Source: JAJKJG01 sp036556825 (GTDB taxonomy: Bacteria; Pseudomonadota; Alphaproteobacteria; Rhizobiales; Beijerinckiaceae). From it: a stretch of DNA of 64,000 nucleotides. How positions within the stretch are numbered: the stretch's first letter is position 1; every line of letters begins with the position of its first letter. This document shows, piece after piece, positions 22,767-31,183 of the stretch. Position numbers and translations under genes: made by a program. The stretch is taken from the NCBI GenBank assembly GCA_036556825.1, contig DATBIR010000100.1, forward strand, positions 1 to 64,000, given 5' to 3'. The notes below the pieces were generated by a model that did no database searches, was not told the DNA's origin, and saw only the letters and a list, made by a program, of their open reading frames with translations.

Positions 22767-24171
22767 GCACGAAGCCGAGCCGGACAGCTTCTTTGTAGTC
22801 GGCGCTCGCCCGGCCCACATCGCCCTTCTGCCTGTAAGCGCTGCTGCGGTTGCCATAGGCATGCGCATGTCGTGGATCGAGCCTGATCACCTCGCTGAAA
22901 TCGGCAATGGCGCCGTCCAGGTCGCCTTTGCCCATAAACACCATGCCGCGCAGGAAACGGGCGTCGAGGGATTTCGGATCGAGCCTGATCACCTCGCCGA
23001 ACTCGGCGATGGCGCGGTTGAGATCGCCCTTGAAGAAGTAGGCCCCCGCCCGATTCTTACGGGCTGAGATCTGTCCCGAATCGAGCCTGATCGCCTGATC
23101 GTAATCGGCGATGCCGCGGTCGAAGTCACCCTTATCAAGGTAGGCATTGCCACGGTTGAGAAACGCAGCGCTTCTCTTCGGATCGATCCTGATTGCCGCG
23201 GTGTAATCGGCAATTGCACGGTCGACATTGCCTGCGTCTTTGTACGCAACACCACGGTTATAAAGCGCATCAACGAAGTTCGGATCGAGCCTGATCGCCT
23301 CGCTATAGTCGGCGATTGCGCGATCGAGATCCTTGCTCGCATAGTATGCGCCGCCACGGGCAACCAAGATCTCTTCTGCGCCAGGACGGAGCCTGATCGC
23401 TTCGCCCAAGTCGGCGATCGCGCGGTTGAGGTCACCCTTATTTCTGTACGCAATGCCACGGTTGAAGAGAGCATCGACATATTCGGGATCGAGCCGGATC
23501 GCCTCGCTGAAGTCGGCGATGGCACGATCGACATCCCCCTTGCGCGCGTAAGCGAAACCTCGGTTATGGCGCGCGTGAACATTCTTGGGGTCCAGGCTGA
23601 TCGCCTCGCCAAAATCGGCAACCGCCCGGTCGAGATCGCCTTTTTCCCTGTAAACAACGCCACGGTTGTAGACAGCCTCAAGGTGAGCCGGGTCTAACTT
23701 GATTGCCTCGCTGAAGTCGCCGATAGCCTGGTCGAGGTCGCCCTTGGTCGCGTGAGCAAAGCCACGATTGTAATGTGCATCCACCCTGTCGGGCGCTAGT
23801 CTGATCGCGTCGCTGAAGTCGGCGATGGCGCGATCGAGGTCGCCCCTCGCGGAAAATGCGACGCCGCGGTTGATAAGAGCACTGACATATTCCGGATCAT
23901 ACCTGATGGCCTCGCTGAAGTCGGCGATGGCACGGTCGAGGTCGCCTTGATTGAAATGCATTGCGCCACGATTGAACAAGGCCTCCACGAATTTCGGATC
24001 GAGCCTGATCGCCTCGCTGAAGTCGGCGATGGCACGATCGAAATCGCCCTTGAGACCGTGAGCATACCCTCTGTCGAAGTAGGTCCGCTCGGTCGACATC
24101 TCCCCGCCAGCTCCCGAACTCAGGACAGCGACCATGCCAAGGGCGAAACCGCCTTGCAGCGCACGGCGCAT
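22756..24171 (-). CDS. Secreted tetratricopeptide repeat protein, 13 TPRs
   Basis: This 471-residue protein starts with a likely signal peptide (MRRALQGGFALGMVAVLSSGAG). Thirteen consecutive 34-residue TPR units follow, close to Y-NRG-A--KGDLDRAIADFSEAIRLDP---DA. The units are very similar to each other, also at the DNA level (102-bp period), which points to recent internal duplication. TPR arrays act as protein-binding scaffolds; the partner is unknown, though export suggests a periplasmic role. The last repeat is shortened and ends GFVPIR. The stop overlaps the convergent serB stop by 11 bp. Confidence 0.9.
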   Translation of the reverse strand: MRRALQGGFALGMVAVLSSGAGGEMSTERTYFDRGYAHGLKGDFDRAIADFSEAIRLDPKFVEALFNRGAMHFNQGDLDRAIADFSEAIRYDPEYVSALINRGVAFSARGDLDRAIADFSDAIRLAPDRVDAHYNRGFAHATKGDLDQAIGDFSEAIKLDPAHLEAVYNRGVVYREKGDLDRAVADFGEAISLDPKNVHARHNRGFAYARKGDVDRAIADFSEAIRLDPEYVDALFNRGIAYRNKGDLNRAIADLGEAIRLRPGAEEILVARGGAYYASKDLDRAIADYSEAIRLDPNFVDALYNRGVAYKDAGNVDRAIADYTAAIRIDPKRSAAFLNRGNAYLDKGDFDRGIADYDQAIRLDSGQISARKNRAGAYFFKGDLNRAIAEFGEVIRLDPKSLDARFLRGMVFMGKGDLDGAIADFSEVIRLDPRHAHAYGNRSSAYRQKGDVGRASADYKEAVRLGFVPIR

Positions 24172-24328
24172 GTCCCCCTCCCACGCTGCTGACGCAACCA
24201 GGGTTCAGTCATGCGAGACTGTACCCGCTGGAGTTGCCGCGCAAGACAACCTTTCTCGAGGCTGATGGGAAGCGGCTACGTGCAACCCAGATCGCAAAGG
24301 CCGCACGCGAGTTCGTGATCGACGAAAC

Positions 24329-24358
24329 AAAAAAAGGGCGGCCGAAGCCGCCCTTTTT
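24329..24358. terminator. Bidirectional intrinsic terminator after degP
   Basis: GGGCGGC-cgaa-GCCGCCC is flanked by AAAAAAA on the left and TTTTT on the right. The symmetrical tracts let it work in both directions; it lies 20 bp past the degP stop on the minus strand. The rest of the 24172-24377 gap holds the start region of the TPR gene and nothing else recognisable. Confidence 0.9.
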
Positions 24359-24377
24359 GCAGTGCGTCGTCGGGCGG

Positions 24378-25862
24378 TCACTCGATCGAGACGGCGACGA
24401 AGCGGACCTCGCCCTGGGCGTTGGCGACTAGAAGCAGCGCCGACTTGCGCCCATCCTTCTTGAGCGTCTCGACGCGCCGCGTCACGTCGGCCGGGCTCGA
24501 CACCGGCTCCTGGCCGACCTCCACAATCACCTCGCCCGCCTGGATGCGCTTGTCGGCGGCGACCGAGTTGGGATCGACACGGGTGACCACGACGCCCTTG
24601 ACGTTGTCCTTGATGCTGAAGCGGCGGCGCAGCTCGTCGGTGATGCCCGACAATTCGAGGCCGAGTGCGCGGCGCGTGGCGGTGGGCACCTCGATCGGCG
24701 GCTGGTTGAGGCTGGCCTGGCGCTCATTGTCCTCGAGGCGGCCGAGGGTGACCGCCCTGGTCTGCTCCTTGCCCTTGCGCATGACCACCACGTCGACGGC
24801 CTTGCCGACCGGCGTCGCGGCCACGACCCGCGGCAGATCGCGCGAGCTCTTGATCTCCTGGCCGTCGAACCTGACGATCACGTCGCCGACCTCGAGCCCG
24901 GCCGGCTTCGCCGGCCCCTTGTCGTCGATGCCGGCAATCAGGGCGCCGCGCGCCGTGCCAAGGCCGAGCGCTTCGGCGGTGGCGTCGTCGACGTTCTGGA
25001 TGCGCACGCCGAGCCAGCCCCGGCGCGTCTCGCCGAACTGGCGCAGCTGGTCGATGATCGGAACGGCGGTCGCGGCGGGAACGGCGAAGCCGATGCCGAC
25101 CGAGCCGCCGGTCGGCGACAGGATGGCCGTGTTGATGCCGATCACCTCGCCGTTCATGTTGAACAGCGGGCCGCCGGAATTGCCTTTGTTGATCGAGGCA
25201 TCGGTCTGAATGTAGTTGTCGTAAGGGCCCGACTCGATGTTGCGGCCGCGCGCCGAGACGATGCCGGCGGTCACCGAGCCGCCAAGACCGAACGGGTTGC
25301 CGATCGCCAGCACCCAATCGCCCGGACGGATCTTCTCCGAGTCGCCGAAATTCACCGCCTTGAGCGGCTTGTCGGGTTTGACGCGCAGCACGGCGAGATC
25401 GGTCTTGGAGTCCTTGCCGACGATCTCGGCCTTGAGCCTCGTGCCGTCCGAGAAGATCACGGACACGTCATTGGCGTCGCCGATCACGTGATTGTTGGTG
25501 ACCACGATCCCCGACGCATCGATCACGAAGCCCGAGCCGAGCGAATTCGAGCGGCGCTGGCGCGGGTTGTTGTCGCCGCCCTGGCCACGCCGGTTGAAGA
25601 ACTCCTCGAACAGGTCCTCGAACGGCGTGCCCGGCGGGAGCTGCGGCAAGGTGCGGCCGCGCGTCTCGACGGTGGTCGAGGCCGAGATGTTGACCACCGC
25701 GCCGGTGACCTGCTCGGCCAGATCGGCGAAGGAATCGGGGCCGCGCGCCCAGGCGCCGACCGGCAGAGCGGTCGCAAACAGCGCCAGAGACCCAATCAGC
25801 GTCGCGGCGAAACGCCGGGCCGCCGGCGCCTGCGACGGCGCCAAGACTGCTACTTGAGGCAT
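24378..25862 (-). CDS. Do/DegP-family periplasmic serine protease
   Basis: This protein of about 494 residues degrades or refolds damaged envelope proteins. A hydrophobic export signal (FAATLIGSLALFATALPVG) is near the N-terminus. The catalytic triad is His in VTNNHVIGDA, Asp in DSKTDLAVLRV and Ser in INKGNSGGPLFN. Two PDZ domains follow, from about residue 270 (RGWLGVRIQNV) and 385. ATG 25862 has GAGGAAC 3-9 nt upstream; ATG 25874 is also in frame. It forms a minus-strand cluster with DUF2065, hflC and hflK, a common alphaproteobacterial arrangement for envelope quality control. Confidence 0.94.
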   Translation of the reverse strand: MPQVAVLAPSQAPAARRFAATLIGSLALFATALPVGAWARGPDSFADLAEQVTGAVVNISASTTVETRGRTLPQLPPGTPFEDLFEEFFNRRGQGGDNNPRQRRSNSLGSGFVIDASGIVVTNNHVIGDANDVSVIFSDGTRLKAEIVGKDSKTDLAVLRVKPDKPLKAVNFGDSEKIRPGDWVLAIGNPFGLGGSVTAGIVSARGRNIESGPYDNYIQTDASINKGNSGGPLFNMNGEVIGINTAILSPTGGSVGIGFAVPAATAVPIIDQLRQFGETRRGWLGVRIQNVDDATAEALGLGTARGALIAGIDDKGPAKPAGLEVGDVIVRFDGQEIKSSRDLPRVVAATPVGKAVDVVVMRKGKEQTRAVTLGRLEDNERQASLNQPPIEVPTATRRALGLELSGITDELRRRFSIKDNVKGVVVTRVDPNSVAADKRIQAGEVIVEVGQEPVSSPADVTRRVETLKKDGRKSALLLVANAQGEVRFVAVSIE

Positions 25863-25952
25863 GATGTTCCTCATCGGTGTGACGCGCCGTCGGTGGCGCA
25901 AAATGTTGCGCTGATACAAGCACGAAATGCGGCGGAAGCGCGGCCTTTCGCC

Positions 25953-26147
25953 CTACGATCCGACGCCACGCACAAACCACACGATCACAACGCCGAGCAC
26001 CGCCGACCCGATCCCAACTGCGCGCATGCGCTCGCTCGGGGTCTGTGAGGCCTCGATCATGGCCCGTTTCACGGCCTCGGGAAAGGCCGCGAACAACAGC
26101 CCCTCTACGGCAAGGGCCAGGCCGAGTGCGACGACCAGATCGGACAC
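25953..26147 (-). CDS. DUF2065 small membrane protein
   Basis: This 64-residue protein has two hydrophobic segments, residues 4-21 (LVVALGLALAVEGLLFAAF) and 44-60 (GIGSAVLGVVIVWFV), joined by a charged loop with SERMRAVG. That pattern is DUF2065 (YjeT-like), a family usually encoded next to hflKC. The location between hflC and degP fits. The function is unknown, and co-expression with the HflKC complex is the main clue. Confidence 0.85.
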   Translation of the reverse strand: MSDLVVALGLALAVEGLLFAAFPEAVKRAMIEASQTPSERMRAVGIGSAVLGVVIVWFVRGVGS

Positions 26148-26159
26148 GCGCCGCGCCCG

Positions 26160-27167
26160 CTACGGCGCCGCGCCAATCGTTCCCCCACCGGTCCGAGCTC
26201 CCCCAACCGCCGAACTCGGGCCCGGGGCGGCAGCGCTCGGGCGCGCGGGAGCGGGGGCGCCGGCCCCCTCGCTGCCGGCGGCGCCTCTGCCGCGCCCGGA
26301 CGGATCGGTGAAGTAGCGGAAGAAATCGGACGTTGGACTCAGGACCATGCGCGTATCGCCCGGCTTGAGCCCGGCCTCGTAGGCCTGCATGGAGCGGTAG
26401 AAGGCGAAGAAGTCCGCATCGCGTCCGAACGCCTCGGCGAGGATGCGGTTCTTGTCGGCGTCGCCCTGGCCGCGCAGTTCTTCGGCCTTGCGGGTCGCTT
26501 CGGCGACGATGACGGTTGCCTCGCGATCGGCCTTCGCGCGGATGGTCGCGGCCTGCTGCTGCCCGGTGGCGCGCAGATCGGCCGCTTCGCGCTGCCGCTC
26601 GGTCTGCATGCGCTGGAACACCGCCTGGCTGTTGGCCGCGGGCAAGTCGACCCGCGTCAGCCGCACGTCGATGATCTCGACCCCGAGCCCCTGCGCCTGC
26701 GCCTGTCGATTAACAATGTCCTGGATGAGGTTCATGAGGTCGCCGCGTCGCGTGCGGATGATGTCCGTCGTCGATGCGCCGGCCAGCACGTTGCGGAGGG
26801 CCGAATTGAGCAGGTTCGTCAGACGGCCGTTGGCGTTCGGGATGTTGTTGACGGCCTGGAAGAACCGCAGCGGATCGGTGATCCGGTAGCGGGCGAACGC
26901 GTCGACTTCAAGGTTCTGGCGGTCGCTCGACAACACCGTCTGGACGGGCGTGTCGAGATCGAGAACGCGCTTGTCGATGTAGTGGACGGTCTCAGCAAGC
27001 GGGATCTTGAAATAGAGCCCGGCATCCTTGATCACCTTGCGCACCGCGCCGAATTGCAGCACGAGCGCCTGCTGCGTCTGATGAACGGTGAAGGTCGACG
27101 CGAATACGACGATGGCCGCGAGCGCCACGAGGGCGAGCAAGCCGGTACGGAAAACTTGGCTTCTCAT
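26160..27167 (-). CDS. hflC: Protease modulator HflC
   Basis: This 335-residue prohibitin/SPFH protein forms, with HflK, a cage around the FtsH protease at the inner membrane. One N-terminal anchor (LLALVALAAIVVFASTFTV) is followed by the SPFH domain (QQALVLQFGAVRKVIKDAGLYF) and a long coiled coil near residues 180-250 (QREAADLRATGQQQAATIRAKADREA). The C-terminal tail is rich in Pro, Ala and Gly. The start overlaps the hflK stop by 4 bp. Confidence 0.95.
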   Translation of the reverse strand: MRSQVFRTGLLALVALAAIVVFASTFTVHQTQQALVLQFGAVRKVIKDAGLYFKIPLAETVHYIDKRVLDLDTPVQTVLSSDRQNLEVDAFARYRITDPLRFFQAVNNIPNANGRLTNLLNSALRNVLAGASTTDIIRTRRGDLMNLIQDIVNRQAQAQGLGVEIIDVRLTRVDLPAANSQAVFQRMQTERQREAADLRATGQQQAATIRAKADREATVIVAEATRKAEELRGQGDADKNRILAEAFGRDADFFAFYRSMQAYEAGLKPGDTRMVLSPTSDFFRYFTDPSGRGRGAAGSEGAGAPAPARPSAAAPGPSSAVGGARTGGGTIGAAP

Positions 27168-28312
27168 CGGGTATTGCCCTGAGGCTGGCCGGCGCCCTGC
27201 TGCGGCGGCGCGCGGCGCTGCATTTCATTAAGAGGCAGGAACGGCACGACGCCGGGTCCGCTCTGCGCGCTCTGGTCGATCAGGACCTTGTCGGTGCCGC
27301 CCAGGACGCGTTCCATGGTCTCGAGAAACATGCGCTGACGGATCACGTCAGGCGCCCGCCGATAGGACTCGTAGACCTGGTTGAAGCGGCTCGCCTGACC
27401 GCTTGCCTCGGCGACCGACTGCTCGCGGTAAGCTTCCGCCTCCTGCACGATGCGGGCCGACTTGCCATGCGCTTCCGGAACCACGCGGCTCGCATAGGCG
27501 CCCGCCTCGTTCTGCACGCGCACCGCATCCTGCTGGGCCGCGTTGACGTCGAAAAACGCCTCGCGCACCTGCGGCGGCGGCGCGGCGGCCTGGATCTGCA
27601 CGCCCGCAATCACAACCCCCGCGGCGTAGGCATTGAGCGTTTGCTGCATGATCTCCTGCACCTCGTTGGCGACGCTCGCCTGCTCGGTCGTGAGAATGGC
27701 CTGGATCTCGCGGCGTCCGACCACTTCGCGCATCGCGCTCTCCGCAACAGACTTGATGGTGCCTTGCGGGTTCTGCAGGTTGAAAACGTAGTTGGCAGCG
27801 CGGGCAGCATCGACCCGCCAGAGCGCGTCGAAATCGATATCGACGATGTTGCCGTCGCCGGTCAGCATCAGGCTTTCCTCGGGAAAGTCGCGCGAGCGTC
27901 CCTGCGGCCCGCCAGGCCGGTAGCCGACCTCCGTGCGATTGACCCCGGTCACGTCCAGCTTCTGCACCGAACCGATCGGGTAGGGAAAATTGTATCTCAG
28001 GCCCTCGCTTGCCTGACCGACGTAGCGGCCGAAAACGAGGTTGAGGCCGACCTCATTGGGCTGCACCCGGTAGAGGCCCGTCAATAACCAGAAGACGACA
28101 GCCAGCAGGCCGATGATGATGGCGCCCTTGGCGCCCATGCCGCCGCCGCCGGGCATAAGGTCCCGGATCCTGTCCTGACCGCGACGGAGGATTTCCTCCA
28201 GATCGGGCGGACCGCTGCTGCCGCCGCCCGAGGGTCCCGAGCCCCACGGCCCCCCTGACCCACCACGCTGGCCCCAGGGGCCGCCGCCGCCACTTTGATT
28301 GCTCCAAGGCAT
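27164..28312 (-). CDS. hflK: FtsH protease modulator HflK
   Basis: This 382-residue protein is the partner of HflC. The N-terminal 75 residues are Gly/Ser/Pro-rich and cytoplasmic (MPWSNQSGGGGPWGQRGG). One membrane segment follows near residue 85 (AIIIGLLAVVFWLLTGLYRV), then the SPFH domain (PNEVGLNLVFGRYVGQASEG) and a coiled coil around residues 255-310. It is the first gene of a hflK-hflC-DUF2065-degP series and overlaps hflC by 4 bp. Confidence 0.95.
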   Translation of the reverse strand: MPWSNQSGGGGPWGQRGGSGGPWGSGPSGGGSSGPPDLEEILRRGQDRIRDLMPGGGGMGAKGAIIIGLLAVVFWLLTGLYRVQPNEVGLNLVFGRYVGQASEGLRYNFPYPIGSVQKLDVTGVNRTEVGYRPGGPQGRSRDFPEESLMLTGDGNIVDIDFDALWRVDAARAANYVFNLQNPQGTIKSVAESAMREVVGRREIQAILTTEQASVANEVQEIMQQTLNAYAAGVVIAGVQIQAAAPPPQVREAFFDVNAAQQDAVRVQNEAGAYASRVVPEAHGKSARIVQEAEAYREQSVAEASGQASRFNQVYESYRRAPDVIRQRMFLETMERVLGGTDKVLIDQSAQSGPGVVPFLPLNEMQRRAPPQQGAGQPQGNTR

Positions 28313-28423
28313 CGTACGCCTGTCCTGTTCCCCAAATTGTCCGGCTGGAATTGTCCGGCTGCGCTGCTCAGACCCGAGGCGGGTTGTCGGTTAGCTCTCG
28401 GCGGCCTGTCAAGGAGAGCAAAT

Positions 28424-28436
28424 GGTTATCATAACC
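28424..28436. promoter_or_regulatory. AT-rich palindrome upstream of hflK
   Basis: GGTTATcATAACC is a perfect 6-bp inverted repeat with a one-base centre, about 110 bp upstream of the hflK start and 44 bp past the folA stop. It stands out as AT-rich in a GC-rich region and could be an operator. No regulator can be named. Confidence 0.3.
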
Positions 28437-28479
28437 GCCACGTCAACACAGTGCGGCAGCGGGCCGCCTCCGCTCAAGG

Positions 28480-28992
28480 TCATGGCCGACGCTCAAAGTC
28501 TATAAAGGTAAACGCGTGCTCGTCCTCGGGGCCCCTGCGGCCGGGCTCCCGTCGCACCTCCCGGAAAGCGCCGCGGTCGTAAGGGGGAAAAACGGCGTCC
28601 CCGTCCGGGTCGGCGTGCACCAGGGTCAGGTGGAGCCGCGCCGCGTCCGGCATCGCCAGAGCGTAGATGTCGGCCCCGCCGACCACCGCGATCTCGGGCG
28701 CTCGCATGCGCTCGGCAAGGCGATCCGCCTCGGCCACGGCCTCCGGCCAGCCATGCACGACGTGGACGCCCTGAGGCGAAAACGCCTGATCGCGCGTGAG
28801 CACCACCGTCTCGCGGCCCGGCAACGGGCGGCCGATCGACTCGAAGGTCTTGCGCCCCATGATCAGCGGCTTGCCCATCGTGAGCTCGCGAAAGCGGCGC
28901 AGGTCGGTCTTCAGGCGCCAGATCAGCCTGTTGTCGCGCCCGATCACGCCGTTGTCGGCTATCGCGGCGATGATCGCGAGAGGGCGGGTCAT
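28480..28992 (-). CDS. folA: Dihydrofolate reductase
   Basis: This 170-residue enzyme reduces dihydrofolate with NADPH. It begins RPLAIIAAIADNGVIGRDN, followed by IWRLKTDLRRFRELTMGKPLIMGRKTFESIG, which holds the folate- and NADPH-binding residues, and EIAVVGGADIYALAMP in the C-terminal half. Length and motifs match chromosomal bacterial DHFR. It lies 92 bp downstream of thyA in the same direction, the usual pairing, since thymidylate synthase produces the dihydrofolate it recycles. Confidence 0.96.
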   Translation of the reverse strand: MTRPLAIIAAIADNGVIGRDNRLIWRLKTDLRRFRELTMGKPLIMGRKTFESIGRPLPGRETVVLTRDQAFSPQGVHVVHGWPEAVAEADRLAERMRAPEIAVVGGADIYALAMPDAARLHLTLVHADPDGDAVFPPYDRGAFREVRREPGRRGPEDEHAFTFIDFERRP

Positions 28993-29084
28993 GGTTCACG
29001 CTGCTGGTTTCCGATGGCGCTCTCTTGCCTCGGAGAAGCCAGGCGAGTCCAGCGCATCGCCGGAGCCGGCGGCCGCGCGCAGCA

Positions 29085-29879
29085 TCAGACCGCGACAGGC
29101 GCCTTGATGGCCGGATGCGGGTCATAGCCTTCGACGACGATGTCCTCGTAGCGAAAATCGAACAGGGACCGCACGGCCGGGTTCAGGCGGAGCCGCGGCA
29201 GCGCCCGCGGAGCGCGGGCAAGCTGCAGGCGCGCCTGCTCAAGGTGATTGAGATAAAGATGCGCGTCCCCGAAGGTGTGCACGAAGTCGCCGGGCTGCAG
29301 GCCGCAGGCCTGTGCCATCAGGTGCGTGAGCAGCGCATAGGAGGCGATGTTGAACGGCACGCCGAGAAACACGTCGGCCGAGCGCTGGTAAAGCTGGCAG
29401 GAGAGCCGCCCCTCGGCGACGTAGAACTGGAACAGGCAGTGGCACGGGGCCAGGGCCATGCGGTCGAGATCGGCAGGGTTCCATGCGGTCACGATCAGCC
29501 GTCGCGAATCCGGGTTGCGCCGGATCTCATCCAGAACGCCCGAGATCTGATCAATGAGCCGCCCGTCGGGACAGGCCCAGGAGCGCCATTGCTTGCCGTA
29601 GACCGGCCCGAGATCGCCCCGCGCGTCGGCCCACTCGTCCCAGATGCTGACCCCCTGCTCGCGCAGATAGCCGATATTGGTGTCGCCCTTCAGGAACCAC
29701 AGGAGCTCGTGGACGATGGATTTGAGGTGCAGCTTCTTGGTGGTGACCAGGGGGAACCCCTCCGACAGGTCGAATCGCATCTGCGTCCCGAACACGGACA
29801 AGGTGCCGGTGCCGGTGCGGTCGTCCTTGCGGACGCCCTCGTCGAGGATGCGGCGGAGGAGATGCTGGTACTGCTGCAT
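29085..29879 (-). CDS. thyA: Thymidylate synthase
   Basis: This 264-residue enzyme methylates dUMP to dTMP using methylene-tetrahydrofolate. It shows DRTGTGTLSVFGTQMRFDL, SIVHELLWFLKGDTNI, the catalytic cysteine in ALAPCHCLFQFYV near residue 146, and RSADVFLGVPFNIASYALL. The length is that of E. coli ThyA. The start at ATG 29879 begins the conserved MQQYQHLLRRILDEG segment. The folA gene follows on the same strand. Confidence 0.97.
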   Translation of the reverse strand: MQQYQHLLRRILDEGVRKDDRTGTGTLSVFGTQMRFDLSEGFPLVTTKKLHLKSIVHELLWFLKGDTNIGYLREQGVSIWDEWADARGDLGPVYGKQWRSWACPDGRLIDQISGVLDEIRRNPDSRRLIVTAWNPADLDRMALAPCHCLFQFYVAEGRLSCQLYQRSADVFLGVPFNIASYALLTHLMAQACGLQPGDFVHTFGDAHLYLNHLEQARLQLARAPRALPRLRLNPAVRSLFDFRYEDIVVEGYDPHPAIKAPVAV

Positions 29880-29958
29880 CGCAATAATGTGCCGTTATAA
29901 GGTATGCCCGGGCTCGGTCGGTTTTCTTTAGGACATTCCGGTAACGAGGTCAGCCCGC

Positions 29959-30792
29959 ATGACGGACGATCCACTGCCATCGCTCGCGAGCGCAACGGCC
30001 TCGGGCCACGGGCCCTCGGCGCCACCGAAATTGCACGCCCTCCTGAGCCACCTCTATTTTGGCGACGGTGCCGAAGCCCGCCGGTTCCGCTATGGGCTGA
30101 TGGCCTTCGATCTCGCGACTCTCGTCACGTTCCTCGTCGCGTCCATGGCGCGCGACGAGTGGTGGATCATCCCGCTGGATCTCATCCTCGGTGGCCTGAT
30201 CGCGATGGAATTCGCCGCCCGCCTTTATGTCGAACCCAACAAGGGGCGTCACCTGCGCAGCATCGCGACGATCGCCGATCTCATCGTGATCGCCTCCCTG
30301 TTGTTGCCGGCCGTGGTCGACAATCTCGCCTTCCTGCGCGTCGCCAGGGCTCTGCGCGTGCTGCGCTCATATCACATCCTGCGGGACCTCAGGGCGGATT
30401 CGCGATGGTTCCGGTGCAACGAGGAGATCATCACCCGCACGGTCAATTTCACGGTCTTCATGTTCGTGGTCACGTCCATCGTCTATGTGACGCAGAACGA
30501 CATCAATCCGCAGATCAACACCTATCTGGACGCCCTGTATTTCACGGTCACGACCCTGACCACCACCGGCTTCGGCGATATCACCCTGCAAGGCCGAGGC
30601 GGGCGCCTCCTGGCCGTGGTCATCATGATCATCGGCGTCAGCCTGTTCCTGCGCCTGCTGCAGGCGATCTTCCGCCCGACCAAGGTGAAATGCCCGTGCC
30701 CCGATTGCGGGCTCCTGCTGCACGACTCCGACGCTGTGCATTGCAAGCATTGTGGACGGGTCATGAACATCCGCGACGAGGGGGCCGTCTGA
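29959..30792 (+). CDS. Voltage-gated potassium-type channel with C-terminal zinc ribbon
   Basis: This 277-residue protein has six membrane segments. The S4-like FLRVARALRVLRSYHILRDL near residue 120 has regularly spaced arginines. The pore loop VTTLTTTGFGDITLQG near residue 198 has a TTGFGD filter, close to the potassium TVGYGD but not identical. After S6, a C-terminal CPCPDCGLLLHDSDAVHCKHCG provides two Cys pairs for a zinc ribbon, at about residues 237-258. Ion selectivity is inferred. It is divergent from thyA and followed by ssrA. Confidence 0.88.
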   Translation: MTDDPLPSLASATASGHGPSAPPKLHALLSHLYFGDGAEARRFRYGLMAFDLATLVTFLVASMARDEWWIIPLDLILGGLIAMEFAARLYVEPNKGRHLRSIATIADLIVIASLLLPAVVDNLAFLRVARALRVLRSYHILRDLRADSRWFRCNEEIITRTVNFTVFMFVVTSIVYVTQNDINPQINTYLDALYFTVTTLTTTGFGDITLQGRGGRLLAVVIMIIGVSLFLRLLQAIFRPTKVKCPCPDCGLLLHDSDAVHCKHCGRVMNIRDEGAV

Positions 30793-30828
30793 GGTCGGCA
30801 AGGACTTTTAAACCAATCCGCCCTCACC

Positions 30829-30834
30829 TATATC
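30829..30834 (+). promoter_or_regulatory. Possible -10 box of ssrA
   Basis: TATATC lies 7 bp before the GCCGGCC-gcga-GGCCGGC hairpin that seems to begin the tmRNA precursor. A TTTTAA-like element lies about 18 bp upstream. This is a weak assignment from spacing alone. Confidence 0.3.
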
Positions 30835-30840
30835 TCCTAT

Positions 30841-31160
30841 GCCGGCCGCGAGGCCGGCTATGGCGATAAACGACCATCGCAATAAACCCATCGGACCCGG
30901 GGGCGGTACCCGGCGCCTCCACCAAAACCCAGCGTGCCAAGCTGGGCTTCGGCGGGGGCGAAATAGGATCGACGAGGGCGTAAAGGGTGGACTTTCGCTC
31001 GGCATGGTTCCGCCGTTATCGGGCCATTGCAATAGTTGCCAACGACAACTTTGCTCCGGTTGCGGTGGCCGCGTAAGCGGTCCCCAAGACCAATCTAAAG
31101 TCCTGGCGGTCTAGCAGCCGTTAGGCGGGGTTCGGAGGCACCTGGCAACAGAAGCCTCCA
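30841..31160 (+). ncRNA. ssrA: tmRNA, permuted two-piece form
   Basis: The gene order is circularly permuted. The acceptor piece comes first and ends CGGCGCCTCCACCA at 30924. A short intervening hairpin (CCCAGC-gtgccaa-GCTGGG) follows, then the coding piece from GGGGGCG at 30954. GGGGGCG pairs with CGCCTCC of the acceptor piece to form the tRNA-like stem. The tag frame at 31038-31076 reads ANDNFAPVAVAA then TAA. A GGAGGC/GCCTCC hairpin ends the region near 31160. The outer ends are approximate. sspB, the tag-adaptor gene, follows directly. Confidence 0.93.
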
Positions 31161-31183
31161 CTTTCTTTATATCAGGGCGCCGC

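Noticed and set aside
22756..24171. Regular 102-bp periodicity considered as a CRISPR or satellite array
   Set aside because: The period is exactly 34 codons in one open frame and encodes TPR units; there are no unique spacers.
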